Part shown: one piece after another, positions 8,188-17,676 of the stretch
Position numbering within the stretch: the stretch's first letter is position 1
Layout: each line of letters begins with the position of its first letter
Assembly: GCF_017982655.1 (NCBI RefSeq)
Contig: NZ_JABXYX010000016.1
Location: 43,716-107,715, forward strand
DNA from: Brasilonema sp. CT11
GTDB lineage: Bacteria > Cyanobacteriota > Cyanobacteriia > Cyanobacteriales > Nostocaceae
DNA: 64,000 nt
Reading direction: 5' to 3'
Translations under genes and position numbers: made by a program
Notes under the pieces: model-generated
Database searches by the model: none
Seen by the model: the letters and a program-made list of their open reading frames with translations, nothing else
Told to the model about the DNA's origin: nothing

Positions 8188-9020
8188 TACGAAGTAATTA
8201 ACAGTTCGTTAATGACGCCACGTTTCTTTGCATTAGAGTTTATTGATCTTCCAGCTAACACAGTATGTATATGAAATTCTTTATAAAGATCGCGAATAAA
8301 CGAAGTGTCTGAATTAGATAGCATCACCTTGACGCCACGTTTTCCAAGTTCTCCAAAGACTTCTCTTAGTTTATTTTGCTCTTTTTCATGAAAACTATAA
8401 CGACTATATGATGTAAAATTACTGGTAGTACTGACTGGATAATACGGTGGATCAAAGTAGACAAAATCATCTTGATTTCTTGCATAATTTAGCACTTCTT
8501 CAAAGCTTCTTACTTTTATATCTGCTGATTGCAAAGCAAGTGATGCTAAACGTAAGCTAGATGAATCACAAATCTTAGGTTTTTTGTATCTGCCCATTGG
8601 TACATTAAATTTGCCTTTGGAGTTTTCTCTGTAAAGACCGTTAAAACAAGTTTTGTTCAAATATATTAAACGAGCTGCTTTTTTTACTTCACTATCCTCA
8701 ACAGTAGTTCGAATTTGATAGTAATAATCTTTATTGTGTTGCTTTTCATGATATTGAAGAATATTAATTAATTCATCTAGATGATTTTTAACGCAATCAT
8801 AAGTATTGATGAGTTCTGAGTTAATATCAGTTAAAATTGCTTGTTTAGGTTGTTGATTGTAGAAATAGAAAAAAACTGCACCACCTCCCAGAAATGGCTC
8901 ATAATAATTTTGGAATTTATGAGGAAAATACGTATAGTATCTTGGAATTAGTCTGCTTTTTCCACCTGCCCATTTTAAAAAGGGACGCGGCAAATCTTTT
9001 TTATCAACTTGACTCAACAT
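8184..9020 (-). CDS. DNA adenine methyltransferase (Dam/DpnM class)
   Basis: A 278-residue alpha-class N6-adenine methylase. Visible motifs in order: FLKWAGGKSRL (AdoMet-binding motif X, about residues 14-24), YEPFLGGGAVFFYF (motif I), LTDINSELINTY, a target-recognition region including LNKTCFNGLYREN and FNVPMGRYKKP, and FVYFDPPYYP (catalytic motif IV, about 190-199). The layout and motif X wording match Dam/DpnIIA enzymes, most of which methylate GATC. This is inferred from family, not shown. It pairs with the antiparallel nuclease. The AT-rich DNA here, compared with flanking housekeeping genes, fits horizontal acquisition of the pair. Confidence 0.9.
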   Translation of the reverse strand: MLSQVDKKDLPRPFLKWAGGKSRLIPRYYTYFPHKFQNYYEPFLGGGAVFFYFYNQQPKQAILTDINSELINTYDCVKNHLDELINILQYHEKQHNKDYYYQIRTTVEDSEVKKAARLIYLNKTCFNGLYRENSKGKFNVPMGRYKKPKICDSSSLRLASLALQSADIKVRSFEEVLNYARNQDDFVYFDPPYYPVSTTSNFTSYSRYSFHEKEQNKLREVFGELGKRGVKVMLSNSDTSFIRDLYKEFHIHTVLAGRSINSNAKKRGVINELLITSY

Positions 9021-9386
9021 TTAAAATCAAATTCATCTAATTGTTCTATTTCTGTCACTACTACAATTATATACCAATGAGATTTACATTTAAAAACTTA
9101 TTTAATGGAACCGCAAATAAGCGAATCTTGTTAAGACAATAAAGGAAAAGAGAAGCTCATCAATCCTTTAAAATACGATAGTTTAAATTAAATTAAGTAG
9201 GTAAAAAATAACAATGTAGAAGAAAATATTTGCGATTTATTCGCTTCACTTCGTTCTGCTCAGAATGACATTTTACGTTTCATTTTTGTTGACTAACTTA
9301 GTAATTCTCTCATGTCAGATTACAATGAGAATAAATAAACCCATCAAAAAAAACGTGTCGTCTATAATAAGGTAGTCTAAATCTAG
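9021..9386. other. Intergenic, contains a dispersed repeat word
   Basis: About 366 bases without a gene. The segment TTCGCTTCACTTCGTTCTGCTCAGAATGAC (9239-9268) is the type of short dispersed sequence seen between many cyanobacterial genes. The rest is AT-rich and probably carries the promoter of the DUF751-rbfA unit. Confidence 0.5.
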
Positions 9387-9593
9387 ATGTTTGACGGATT
9401 CTGGAATAATATTTCTCGCTACGCTAGCTATTTCATTACAACACTTTTGGGTGTGCTCTTGAATGCTTATGCGCCTTTGATACCTCTTTTTAAACGCCCA
9501 GTCACCTTAATACCTATTTTGGGCTTGTTTTTAGGCGCTCTGGTTTTTCTTACTCTCACGCTGCGTGCGATGCTTGGTTTTAGTACAATTTAG
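9387..9593 (+). CDS. DUF751 / Ycf33-like small membrane protein
   Basis: A 68-residue protein with two hydrophobic helices (about residues 13-32 and 41-61) and the family pattern: F-W-N-ISRY-A-SYF at the start, NAY-PLIPLFKRPVT in the middle and LTLRAMLG at the end. DUF751 proteins are conserved in cyanobacteria and algal plastids (Ycf33), and their role is unknown. Lying just upstream of rbfA in the same orientation is the usual cyanobacterial arrangement and supports the call. Confidence 0.88.
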   Translation: MFDGFWNNISRYASYFITTLLGVLLNAYAPLIPLFKRPVTLIPILGLFLGALVFLTLTLRAMLGFSTI

Positions 9594-9679
9594 ACTATGA
9601 CTTTGGTGGGAGGTTCACTCCCCAAATCAAGTCGTATTTATGTAATGTGTAGTAGATCCTCTGTGAGGAGACGAATTTT

Positions 9680-10084
9680 ATGGCTACAGATCGCCGCGTT
9701 TCTCGCGTTGCTGAGTTAATTAAACGGGAAGTTAGCCAAATGTTACTCAACGGTATCAAGGATGATCGTGTGGGGACAGGAATGGTGAGTGTTACTGACG
9801 TTGATGTATCTGGAGATTTGCAACATGCGAAAATCTACGTCAGTATTTATGGCACAGAGGAAGCCAAAGCAGAAACAATGGCTGGGTTAAAGTCAGCGAC
9901 AGGTTACGTCCGCAGTGAACTGGGTGCACGAGTGCGTCTGCGTCGCACACCAGAGGTGGTGTTTCTAGAAGATCGATCTATAGAACGCGGTACAAAGGTG
10001 CTGTCGCTGTTAAACAAGCTTCAGCTAGAACGTCAGCTAGAAAATCCGGCAGAAGAAAACAAAGATAACTTCATTCAAGAATGA
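9680..10084 (+). CDS. rbfA: 30S ribosome-binding factor A
   Basis: A 134-residue RbfA, a KH-fold factor that binds the 30S subunit during late 16S rRNA maturation and cold adaptation. Conserved features: [14 protein letters not shown] at the N-terminus, [18 protein letters not shown] in the beta-strand core, and the [24 protein letters not shown] block close to the end. A good GAGGAG ribosome site sits just before the ATG (9665-9679). It follows the DUF751 gene by 86 bases, is closed by a hairpin at 10154-10181, and the glycosidase gene follows, as in many cyanobacteria. Confidence 0.97.
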   Translation: MATDRRVSRVAELIKREVSQMLLNGIKDDRVGTGMVSVTDVDVSGDLQHAKIYVSIYGTEEAKAETMAGLKSATGYVRSELGARVRLRRTPEVVFLEDRSIERGTKVLSLLNKLQLERQLENPAEENKDNFIQE

Positions 10085-10153
10085 AGATTTATGTCTGGAG
10101 GATTATTAAGTAACGTAAACAACAATTAATTAACGTACATCAGCTAAACATTT

Positions 10154-10181
10154 AACAGACACGACAAGTCGTGTCTGTTTT
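10154..10181 (+). terminator. Terminator-like hairpin after rbfA
   Basis: Inverted repeat AACAGACACGAC/GTCGTGTCTGTT with a two-base centre, followed by TT and an AT-rich run on the + strand. It lies 70 bases past the rbfA stop and fits a factor-independent terminator. Confidence 0.8.
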
Positions 10182-10730
10182 AATTTGCTTAATGCAAAGC
10201 TCACTGAGAGGGCAGTTACAACAATTTACAGGTTAGAGACTACGTTTGAGTGAGGAAATCAAGAGGTTAAGGAGTGAAATAAATTGAAAACGCTGTAAAT
10301 ATATACTCTTTGTATTTAGTTGTCTATTTGGAATCAAAATCTTGCGCTCTTGTGATTTAAGTCTGACTGAAAGATTCTGCTTTTTGCTAAAAATGCTGCA
10401 AGATCTCAGTTTATACCTATTCCAGAAGGCTGAGTACTTTACAAAACTAAATATTGGTAAGTTAAGAGAGTGTCAGGTGTGGGGTTTCGGGTGTAGTGCA
10501 AATTCTTTTCCCTACATCTAACATAGGGACAATATCTCTCGGCTGGTGCAACTTGACTTTTGAAGTCGATTCTTGCGTAGCAAACTCCCTTAGTGGCATT
10601 TTCACTTTACATGCCATGTACTTTGGAAACAAACCCATTGGTTTTTGCTTAGCAAACTTAAGATAGCTGTGCGTACTCCTGCTTGTTGTGCTGGGTTTTA
10701 TCTTTTTGAATTTTGTAATTGTAACTGCTT
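10182..10730. other. Intergenic leader before the GH3 gene
   Basis: About 550 bases with no supported ORF. It contains TGCAAGATCTCAG near 10397, a word shared with the dispersed elements at 32836-32853 and 35716-35733. The rest is unremarkable. Confidence 0.45.
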
Positions 10731-12326
10731 ATGCTGCCCGATATAGACAAACTCTCCCTGGCTGAACAGGTGGCTCAGATGATCGTTGTTCGTGCCTCGG
10801 GCTTTTTATTTGATCACCAAATTCAATATCCTGTCTGGGAACCACCAGCAGCAACACTCCAACACTGGGTGGAAGACTTGGGGGTTGGTGGAGTGATTTT
10901 ACTGGGGGGAAGTGCTGGGGAATTAGCTATCAGGACACAACAATTGCAAAAATGGGCGAAAACTCCTCTACTGATCGCTGCTGATATTGAAGAAGGTGTC
11001 GGACAGCGGTTTAGTGGCTCAACTTGGTTTCCGCCACCAATGGCATTAGCTTCTATCTTCCGCAAGAACCAAAAGTTGGGTTTGGATTATGCCCAAAAAA
11101 TGGGAGCTATCACTGCACAAGAAGCTTTAGCCATTGGAATTAACTGGGTACTTGCTCCTGTGGTGGATGTGAACAATAATCCTGATAACCCTGTGATTAA
11201 TGTTCGCGCTTTTGGCGAAACGCCTGATGAGGTTAGTCAGTTGGCTTGCGCTTTTATTTGTGGTGCAAAGACTCATCGTGTCCTGACAACGGCGAAGCAT
11301 TTCCCAGGACATGGTGACACGGCTGTTGATTCTCATCTGGATTTGCCTGTGATCCCGCACTCGCTACAGCGACTGGCAGAAGTGGAATTACCTCCTTTTG
11401 CGGCGGTGATCGCCTCGGGTGTGGATACAGTAATGAGCGCCCACTTATTAATACCTAGTTTAGATCCAGAACTACCAGCAACCTTGTCACACAAGATATT
11501 AACAGAGCAGTTGCGGCAAAAATTAGGCTTTTCTGGCTTGATCACCACGGATGCTTTGGTTATGGGTGCTATTGCCAACCGCTATGGGGCAACTGAAGCT
11601 GTTGTGATGGCAGTGGAAGCTGGTGCTGATATTTTACTGATGCCTGTTGATCCTAAAGAGACTATCAGTGCTGTATTTAGTGCTGTTGAAAGTGGTCGGA
11701 TTTCGCGATCGCGCATTCGCGAGTCTGTTGAGCGCATTTGGCAAGCAAAGAGCAAAATCTCTTGTGAACCAGTCATGACTACAGGTTTTATCGAGCGCAC
11801 CGCCCAAAAGGATTCTCTTGAGATTGTTGGTGAGATTTTGCAGCAAAGCCAAATCATTCATGGCTCTGCGTTAGCATTAGAGCAACTCATAGATGTTATA
11901 AAACTTAATAATAAGCAAAAGGTGAATTTATACAATATAATCATTGTTGATGAAATCGTAAGTTGTAACTATTTAGACAAAAATGCGCCAGTAATTACAC
12001 TTACAACTAATTTGGGGTATCAAATCCAAATTGTTGATTCTCAAACTCAAAACACTAGTAACTTGGAGGAAAATCATCCGACTTTACTACAAGTCTTTAT
12101 CAGAGGAAATCCATTTCGTGGTAGTGCAGGACTCACTAAGGCAGCAGAAGACTTATTTAAGAAGCTGTTAACAACCAAGGACTTACAAGCTTTTGTCTTA
12201 TACGGTAGTCCATATGTATGGCAAAATTTTATACCTTTACTACCGATGGAGATTCCTGGTGTGTTTTCTTATGGGCAAATGCCAGCCGCACAAGACCGCG
12301 CTCTACGCACCCTCTTTGGTATGTAG
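10731..12326 (+). CDS. Glycoside hydrolase family 3, beta-N-acetylhexosaminidase-like
   Basis: A 531-residue GH3 enzyme. The (beta/alpha)8 domain shows LLIAADIEEGVGQRF, AKHFPGHGDT (residues about 187-196, the His-Asp dyad used as general acid/base in NagZ-type enzymes), VMSAHLLIPSLDP, and the nucleophile Asp274 in LITTDALVMGAI. These motifs are NagZ-like and suggest cleavage of GlcNAc from peptidoglycan fragments. The protein extends about 170 residues beyond a minimal NagZ with a second, poorly conserved domain (from about 370) that resembles the C-terminal alpha/beta domain of larger GH3 enzymes. No signal peptide is evident, so cytoplasmic. It follows DUF751-rbfA, a common cyanobacterial order. 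Confidence 0.88.
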   Translation: MLPDIDKLSLAEQVAQMIVVRASGFLFDHQIQYPVWEPPAATLQHWVEDLGVGGVILLGGSAGELAIRTQQLQKWAKTPLLIAADIEEGVGQRFSGSTWFPPPMALASIFRKNQKLGLDYAQKMGAITAQEALAIGINWVLAPVVDVNNNPDNPVINVRAFGETPDEVSQLACAFICGAKTHRVLTTAKHFPGHGDTAVDSHLDLPVIPHSLQRLAEVELPPFAAVIASGVDTVMSAHLLIPSLDPELPATLSHKILTEQLRQKLGFSGLITTDALVMGAIANRYGATEAVVMAVEAGADILLMPVDPKETISAVFSAVESGRISRSRIRESVERIWQAKSKISCEPVMTTGFIERTAQKDSLEIVGEILQQSQIIHGSALALEQLIDVIKLNNKQKVNLYNIIIVDEIVSCNYLDKNAPVITLTTNLGYQIQIVDSQTQNTSNLEENHPTLLQVFIRGNPFRGSAGLTKAAEDLFKKLLTTKDLQAFVLYGSPYVWQNFIPLLPMEIPGVFSYGQMPAAQDRALRTLFGM

Positions 12327-12637
12327 ACAATCTGTCTGGCTAAAACATCTTGCCTTCCCAAACCGTGCTTTTCGGTAGGCAACAACTGTCTCAACAACGT
12401 CAGCAAGATGAATCAACTCTCCTAATGTGTTCATATGCAATACAATTTAAGCAAATGTCAGGATTCGTTGATTTTCGTAACATTTCTTCATATAATTTTA
12501 GGATGTATAGCGTCAAAATGAAAATAGTTCCGTATATAAAACTACAAAACCCCAACGACTAGGTTTTTATATCGATCAGCGTTTGTTCCTAAGGGATTTT
12601 GGGAAATCAATTAAGTGTTAATTTGTGAGCAAAAACC
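12327..12637. other. Intergenic, no supported gene
   Basis: About 310 bases. The short reading frames here are low quality. Nothing beyond a probable promoter for the DUF4327 gene is expected. Confidence 0.5.
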
Positions 12638-12874
12638 ATGACAGTGAATACGGTGCCTTCTATCAGTTACTACTCTCTAGATGTGATACAAGATGAAGCA
12701 CGCCGACTGGTGCAAAAGGGCTTGGTAAGCAGACAGCAGCCGATTTATACGTTGTGCCAATACATCCCGGCTAGAGAGTGGGTATGTATTGAATGTGAAT
12801 TAGAAAAGTGTGATTTCTTGCTGCGCGATCGCATTGCCGATCTAATTGGTCGCGAACAGTGGGAAAACGACTAA
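12638..12874 (+). CDS. DUF4327 family protein
   Basis: A 78-residue protein of the cyanobacteria-specific DUF4327 family: YSLDVIQDEARRLVQKG near the start, then QPIYTLCQYIPAREWVCIECELE, and a HIP1-encoded LLRDRIADLIGREQW end. It is soluble and has three Cys residues (at roughly 44, 54 and 58, and one at 63 if the CD pair is counted), but no clear metal motif. No function is known. It is monocistronic and followed by a strong hairpin. Confidence 0.88.
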   Translation: MTVNTVPSISYYSLDVIQDEARRLVQKGLVSRQQPIYTLCQYIPAREWVCIECELEKCDFLLRDRIADLIGREQWEND

Positions 12875-13138
12875 TCACTTTTTCATTTTTGATTCTGGAA
12901 TGGGATATAGAAATTGATAAAAAGGGATTTAACCCTCAATTTGAAATGTAATCTCTGCTTTTTATGAACCTTTTCCAGTCCAAAATCTCAAATATCCTAT
13001 CTTCCATCGATACAAAAGTGTTTTCTGGAGATTTTTAATCTACATCCGCTTTGCAACCACTTGTCAAAGTAGCCCTCGAAGTGTCGTTGCACTTTAGATG
13101 TACATATTTTAGGGTGTTAATGCCTTTAGACGTGTGAA

Positions 13139-13174
13139 TTCCGGAGCAGTTCAATTTTAGAAACTGCTCCGGAA
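13139..13174. terminator. 13-bp perfect hairpin between convergent genes
   Basis: TTCCGGAGCAGTT (13139-13151) pairs perfectly with AACTGCTCCGGAA (13162-13174) over a ten-base loop. ATTTTG follows on the + strand. Placed between the convergent DUF4327 gene and the 116-residue gene, it probably terminates one or both. Confidence 0.75.
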
Positions 13175-13204
13175 ATTTTGTATATCTGACAATATACAGG
13201 TGAG

Positions 13205-13555
13205 TTATCCTACTTGTTCCAGATACTGGTTGATATCTTCTATGACGCGCGTCAGTTCGGCTTCTGTTGTCAAGCGAATAGTCGCATCGCGGACGGTTAG
13301 CAGGACTTTGGCTGCAAAAGGAGTAGACCAGATATTGGGATTACAAAAAATTTCTAAAAATACCTCTCCCGTGTAACGATATTCCATTGGACGCTGGGGA
13401 CTGGGTTTACCACCAGGAGTGGTTTTAGCAGCAACAGCTTTAAGGCTTTGCATCAATTGGTCCAGCGCTGCTTTGAATTCTCGTGCTGCTTGAGGTGAAA
13501 AATTAAAAGAGACGGAACCTTCTACTAAGTTCAGTGTCAGACGATTTTCGGACAT
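13205..13555 (-). CDS. Conserved cyanobacterial protein of unknown function
   Basis: A 116-residue soluble protein I do not recognise as a named family. It starts with a beta-rich stretch ([16 protein letters not shown]), then a helix ([22 protein letters not shown]), a Pro/Gly-rich linker, and a C-terminal half with strands and a final helix ([20 protein letters not shown]). The composition and codon use look like a genuine chromosomal gene, and the start ATG is behind a short leader. No neighbour suggests a role. Confidence 0.65.
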   Translation of the reverse strand: MSENRLTLNLVEGSVSFNFSPQAAREFKAALDQLMQSLKAVAAKTTPGGKPSPQRPMEYRYTGEVFLEIFCNPNIWSTPFAAKVLLTVRDATIRLTTEAELTRVIEDINQYLEQVG

Positions 13556-13877
13556 GAGCTACTGATAAAAACTTCTATAGCAATCGTAAATGATTCGTGA
13601 ACACTCATTTGGGGAGATCAGGGAGAGAGAGTTCGTGCTTGAACAAACAGAGTGAACCTGATACGGATAGTATGCAATTTGATTTTCTGTGCGTCTACTG
13701 TTTCTTGATAAAGAGAAAAACCGAATGCTAAGACCCCCGACTTCATGAAAGTTGTTGGGGATCTCTGGCTGTGTATTTTTTTGACTTTTTAGTGATCACA
13801 ACTTCAGACAAAATCTGAAACATCACCAAATAATTTTCTACACGATATAGATAGATGAGCAACTCATTCGCCATCAC
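13556..13877. other. Intergenic with a palindromic repeat
   Basis: About 320 bases. A stem-loop at 13731-13764 (AGACCCCCGACTT...AAGTTGTTGGGGATCT) belongs to a dispersed hairpin type seen widely in cyanobacteria (AGACCCCCGACTT ends). No gene. Confidence 0.6.
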
Positions 13878-14273
13878 TTAGCTTGAAATGACCGCAATAC
13901 ACTCTATCTCTACCAACACGTCCTTGGGTAAACGCGATACCTGTACACACGCACGCGCAGGCGCTGTCGCCTCATCAAAATACTTTGCATATACCGCATT
14001 TACCGCTGCAAAATCATTCATATCCGCCAAGAACACAGTTGTTTTCACCACATTCTCAAAACTCGCCCCAGCAGATGTGAGAATTGCTTCTAAATTTGCC
14101 ATCACCTGTTGAGTCTGCCCAGTCACATTCCCTTCACCAACAATCTTCCCCGTACTGGGATCAAGAGAAATTTGCCCAGCGACAAAAATCATTTCACCAG
14201 ACGCGACAATCGCTTGATTATACGGTCCCACAGGTGCAGGTGCCTTATTTGTACGAATAACCCTTCTACTCAT
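13878..14273 (-). CDS. ridA: RidA family reactive-intermediate deaminase
   Basis: A 131-residue RidA/YjgF protein. RidA hydrolyses reactive enamine/imine intermediates released by PLP enzymes. Family hallmarks are [16 protein letters not shown] at the N-terminus, [13 protein letters not shown], a central [14 protein letters not shown] helix, and the C-terminal [23 protein letters not shown], in which the Arg and Glu of the active-site cleft are present. It lies 40 bases downstream of the Nudix gene on the same strand, so the two are probably co-transcribed. Confidence 0.96.
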   Translation of the reverse strand: MSRRVIRTNKAPAPVGPYNQAIVASGEMIFVAGQISLDPSTGKIVGEGNVTGQTQQVMANLEAILTSAGASFENVVKTTVFLADMNDFAAVNAVYAKYFDEATAPARACVQVSRLPKDVLVEIECIAVISS

Positions 14274-14313
14274 ATCTCTTGTTTGCGCTTTTTGCGTCTT
14301 GGTGGTTTAACAG

Positions 14314-14745
14314 TTAATCCAACCTGGGACGTATCCCATAATGCCGATATCGCCAATAATCCCGCAAAATTCTATCATGGTCAAAGCATAAATTAACTGG
14401 CACACGCCAAGACTCAAAAATTCCCATAGCCTTAGCATCATCCCCTGCTTTGGGTTCACCTGTTGCAGTTGCCAAAAACACAACGCTGAGTGTGTGCTTG
14501 CGGGAATCGCGGCTGGGATCAGAATACACATGAAATTGTTCAACCAACTCCACCTGCAAGCTAGTTTCTTCCAAAGCCTCGCGCTGTGCGGCTATCTCAA
14601 CAGATTCTCCGTAATCTACAAAACCACCGGGGATAGCCCAACCTAAAGGGGGATTATGTCGCTCAATTAACACTATTGGTCGATGAGGACGGTCAATTAA
14701 TTCGATGATGATATCAACTGTTGGAGCAGGATTTCGGTAAGTCAT
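14314..14745 (-). CDS. Nudix hydrolase
   Basis: A 143-residue protein with a complete Nudix box at about residues 40-62 ([23 protein letters not shown]), the metal-binding loop of nucleoside diphosphate-X hydrolases. The sequence before it (PLGWAIPGG) and the ADP-ribose-like [19 protein letters not shown] stretch fit small Nudix enzymes of the ADP-ribose/8-oxo-dGTP clean-up type, but substrate cannot be read from sequence. First gene of the Nudix-ridA pair; both are metabolite-repair functions. Confidence 0.93.
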   Translation of the reverse strand: MTYRNPAPTVDIIIELIDRPHRPIVLIERHNPPLGWAIPGGFVDYGESVEIAAQREALEETSLQVELVEQFHVYSDPSRDSRKHTLSVVFLATATGEPKAGDDAKAMGIFESWRVPVNLCFDHDRILRDYWRYRHYGIRPRLD

Positions 14746-14769
14746 GAATTATTAGTCATTAATTGTTAG

Positions 14770-15060
14770 TCAACAACTAGGAGTGTAGGGGATAAGGGTG
14801 TAAGGGGAGCCAGTGCTGGGGTGAGGCAGTCCGGTCTTGGGGAGCCACTGCGTTGGGGAGCCAGTACTGCAGGAGGGTTTCCCTCCGTAGGTATCTGGCA
14901 TCCGGCTCTGCCGACTTGTAGCATGTGGCGTGGTTTCCCCAAGGAGGAACTGCCGAAAGGGTTCCCCGACTTGAGGCACCTGGCGTTGTAAGGGATACAA
15001 TTATTGGGGGCTTGTATCCGAGAGTTTTGGGGGCACTAGCTCCCCCATACCCTTACACCC
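14770..15060. repeat. GC-rich dispersed repeat cluster
   Basis: A patch of iterated words: GGGGAGCCAGTGCTGGGG, GGGGAGCCACTGCG, GGGGAGCCAGTACTGC, GGAGGGTTTCCCTCCG (a 16-bp palindrome near 14873-14888), and CCCCAAGGAGGAACTGCC. The same words recur at about 28930, 35808 and 63380-63540. The reading frames in it are spurious. The stretch on to the malQ start has no gene, but 15144-15198 carries another imperfect inverted repeat (GATGCTCCC...GTAGCATC). Confidence 0.8.
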
Positions 15061-15221
15061 TTAGTTTCGATCATTTAACCAAAGGCAAAGAACAATCAAT
15101 GTCAGGTTACTGGATGCATCCCCAGTTACTAGTTCTGTGATAGATTCAATGCGATGCTCCCAGAAGGAGCTGCCCAGAGGTAGCATCACGCATTTGTTCG
15201 CTCATTAACAATAGGTTCAGT

Positions 15222-16730
15222 ATGCCTTTTCCCAGATCCAGCGGTATTTTGCTACATCCCACTTCCTTTCCCAGCCGATTTGGCATTGGGGATTTAGGAA
15301 TCCAAGCTTATGAGTTCATTGATTTTCTCAGAGAAAGCGGTCAACAATTTTGGCAAGTGCTACCTCTAGGACCAACTGGGTATGGTAACTCTCCTTACGC
15401 TTCTTATTCAGCAATGGCTGGAAATCAGCTGCTGATTAGTCCAGAAAAATTGGTAGAACAGGGTTTGCTAGCTGAGGACGACTTTGCTAATTTACCAGTT
15501 TTTCAGGAATCTAAGGTAGATTACGACAAGATCACGCCCATTAAAATCGAACTGTTAAAAAAAGCTTGCGAGAATTTTAAAGAAAGGGCAACATCCTTAC
15601 AGCAGAAGGAATTTGCTGGTTTTTGTGACAGCAAAGCCTATTGGCTAGAGGATTATGCCTTATTTATGGCCCTCAAAGATGCTCATAATGGAACAAGTTG
15701 GCATACTTGGGAGCCAGAACTTGCCAAACGTGAACCGGATGCCATAGAACGGGCACAACAGCAGTTCGGTACGGAAATTTTTTATTACAAATTTACCCAA
15801 TACGAATTTTTCCGCGAGTGGTCGCAACTGAAAAACTACGCCAATATGAGCGGTGTTCAAATTATTGGTGATATTCCCATCTACGTAGCCCATGACAGTG
15901 CTGATGTGTGGTCTCATCCGCATATTTTTTGCTTGGACGAACAAACGGGAGAAGCAGCACTGATGGCGGGAGTTCCACCAGATTACTTCAGCGCCACTGG
16001 TCAGTTATGGGGTAACCCCATTTATAACTGGGAGGGATTGAAAAACCAGGACTTTAGCTGGTGGATAGGACGCTTTGAGGCGATGCTGGATTATCTAGAT
16101 GTAATCCGCATTGACCACTTCCGAGGATTTGAAGCTTACTGGGCTGTGAAAAAAGGCGAACAAACAGCTATCAATGGAGAATGGATAAAAGCCCCTGGAG
16201 AAGAATTGTTTGAGGCAATTAAACAGCGATTAGGTAAGCTACCTGTGATGGCGGAGGATTTGGGAGTCATTACGCCAGAAGTAGAAGCCCTGCGAGATAA
16301 GTATGAATTTCCTGGAATGAAAATTTTGCAGTTTGGCTTTGGTTCTGACGCTGCTAATCCATTTTTACCTTTCAACTATTCACCCAATTGTATCGTTTAC
16401 ACCGGAACTCATGACAACGACACAACTATAAACTGGTTCAATACAGCCTCAGAAGAGGAAAGGCAGAACTTATTGCTTTATTTAGGTTGTCAAAGTCCTG
16501 AAGGTATCCATTGGGATTTGATTCGACTTGCGATGACTTGTGTGGCGAATCAAGCAATTATTCCGTTACAGGATATTTTAGGCTTAGGAGGTGAAGCGCG
16601 GATGAACTTCCCCAGTAAGGCTGAAGGTAACTGGGAGTGGTGCTATCAAGCGAATGCTTTGACTAAGGAATTAAGCGATCGCCTACAAAATCTCACTAAG
16701 TTATGTGGACGTGCGCCGCAACCTAAGTGA
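15222..16730 (+). CDS. malQ: 4-alpha-glucanotransferase
   Basis: A 502-residue GH77 amylomaltase, which transfers alpha-1,4-glucan segments in glycogen and maltodextrin turnover. Catalytic residues visible: Asp298 (nucleophile, in IRIDHFRGFE), Glu345 (acid/base, in MAEDLGVI) and the third Asp in GTHDNDT near residue 397. Also typical are the N-terminal RSSGILLHPTSFPS and PLGPTGYGNSPYAS blocks and GDIPIYVAHDSADVW. Full length compared with bacterial MalQ of the plant D-enzyme type. Monocistronic; a polypurine tract of GGAAGG repeats (about 16736-16770) follows. Confidence 0.97.
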   Translation: MPFPRSSGILLHPTSFPSRFGIGDLGIQAYEFIDFLRESGQQFWQVLPLGPTGYGNSPYASYSAMAGNQLLISPEKLVEQGLLAEDDFANLPVFQESKVDYDKITPIKIELLKKACENFKERATSLQQKEFAGFCDSKAYWLEDYALFMALKDAHNGTSWHTWEPELAKREPDAIERAQQQFGTEIFYYKFTQYEFFREWSQLKNYANMSGVQIIGDIPIYVAHDSADVWSHPHIFCLDEQTGEAALMAGVPPDYFSATGQLWGNPIYNWEGLKNQDFSWWIGRFEAMLDYLDVIRIDHFRGFEAYWAVKKGEQTAINGEWIKAPGEELFEAIKQRLGKLPVMAEDLGVITPEVEALRDKYEFPGMKILQFGFGSDAANPFLPFNYSPNCIVYTGTHDNDTTINWFNTASEEERQNLLLYLGCQSPEGIHWDLIRLAMTCVANQAIIPLQDILGLGGEARMNFPSKAEGNWEWCYQANALTKELSDRLQNLTKLCGRAPQPK

Positions 16731-16831
16731 GGAGCTAGGAGGGAAGGAAGGAAGGAGAGAGGGAGCGAAGGATATTTTCCCACACTCCCACACTCTTTCA
16801 CTTTCTCACTCTCCCCATCCCCCTCCTCTGC

Positions 16832-17644
16832 TTAAGATCTAGTATTAGCTGCGATCGTCACTTCTTTGACTGTACCCGGTTCTCCGAGTTGCTTAGCTTG
16901 TTGTTTGTTAACACTCATCAACACCCCACCCGCATTACCTGCTTTAACAGTCAGTTGTCCCTGGGCTATCCAAGTGCGTTGAGTTCCCTGTGGGAGTTCA
17001 CCTTCGTATTGAAGTTTGCCATCTGCTACCACTTTTATCCAAGATGTCTGTTTCAATGTCACACCAATTTGCACCTGCTGCGGTTCTATGGCGTTGTCAG
17101 ATAATTTACTGACAGCTTGAACAAGTTGTACTTTTTGATTTTGGGTGGTTTGTTGTTGTGCTAGGGGCTGTGTTTGTTCTTTCTGGTTATTTTGGCTATC
17201 AGTTACTTGTAATGTTGTTGCGTTGAGTAACTTAGACAAACCAGTGACGGAGCAAAAAATTAAAAATACGTATAGCACATAAAGATGGACAGGGCGTAAT
17301 TGACTCGCTGATGTCGTTTTCCAACCTAAGTTTTGGCTGAACTGGTCTATATCTGTAGGAAAGGTAGTGGAAAACTCTGCACCATTCAACCCTAGTGCAT
17401 CAGCAAATTGCCGTATCAAACCCTGAGTGTAAATTGGCTCTGGGAGTTTAGTCAAATCACCTTGTTCTATCGCCTCTAATAGTCGTTGGGGAATTTTGGT
17501 CAAAAGAACCATTTCCTCTAGCGATAAACCCTGTTCCAAGCGTAACGCCAACAGTTGAGCACCAATTTGTGCGAGAATTTCAGCTCTTTGTTGGTCGAAT
17601 GAAGGTCTCGACTCATGCTTGTCTTTGCTTGTTTGGGACGTCAT
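16832..17644 (-). CDS. RodZ-like HTH membrane protein
   Basis: A 270-residue protein built like RodZ. It has a cytoplasmic helix-turn-helix of the HTH_25 type (about residues 25-90; LLALRLEQGLSLEEMVLLTKIPQRLLEAIEQGD), one transmembrane helix (about 118-140; HLYVLYVFLIFCSVTGL), a Gln/Thr-rich linker and a C-terminal beta domain like DUF4115 (TLKQTSWIKVVADGKLQYEGELPQGTQRTW). RodZ links MreB filaments to the cell-wall machinery and supports cell shape; assignment of that role here is by architecture. It is followed on the same strand by the pseudouridine synthase gene's upstream neighbour spacing of 32 bases, so the synthase (upstream) and this gene may share a transcript. Confidence 0.85.
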   Translation of the reverse strand: MTSQTSKDKHESRPSFDQQRAEILAQIGAQLLALRLEQGLSLEEMVLLTKIPQRLLEAIEQGDLTKLPEPIYTQGLIRQFADALGLNGAEFSTTFPTDIDQFSQNLGWKTTSASQLRPVHLYVLYVFLIFCSVTGLSKLLNATTLQVTDSQNNQKEQTQPLAQQQTTQNQKVQLVQAVSKLSDNAIEPQQVQIGVTLKQTSWIKVVADGKLQYEGELPQGTQRTWIAQGQLTVKAGNAGGVLMSVNKQQAKQLGEPGTVKEVTIAANTRS

Positions 17645-17676
17645 ATACTGTTTAACTCCTTAACCACACTGAATCT

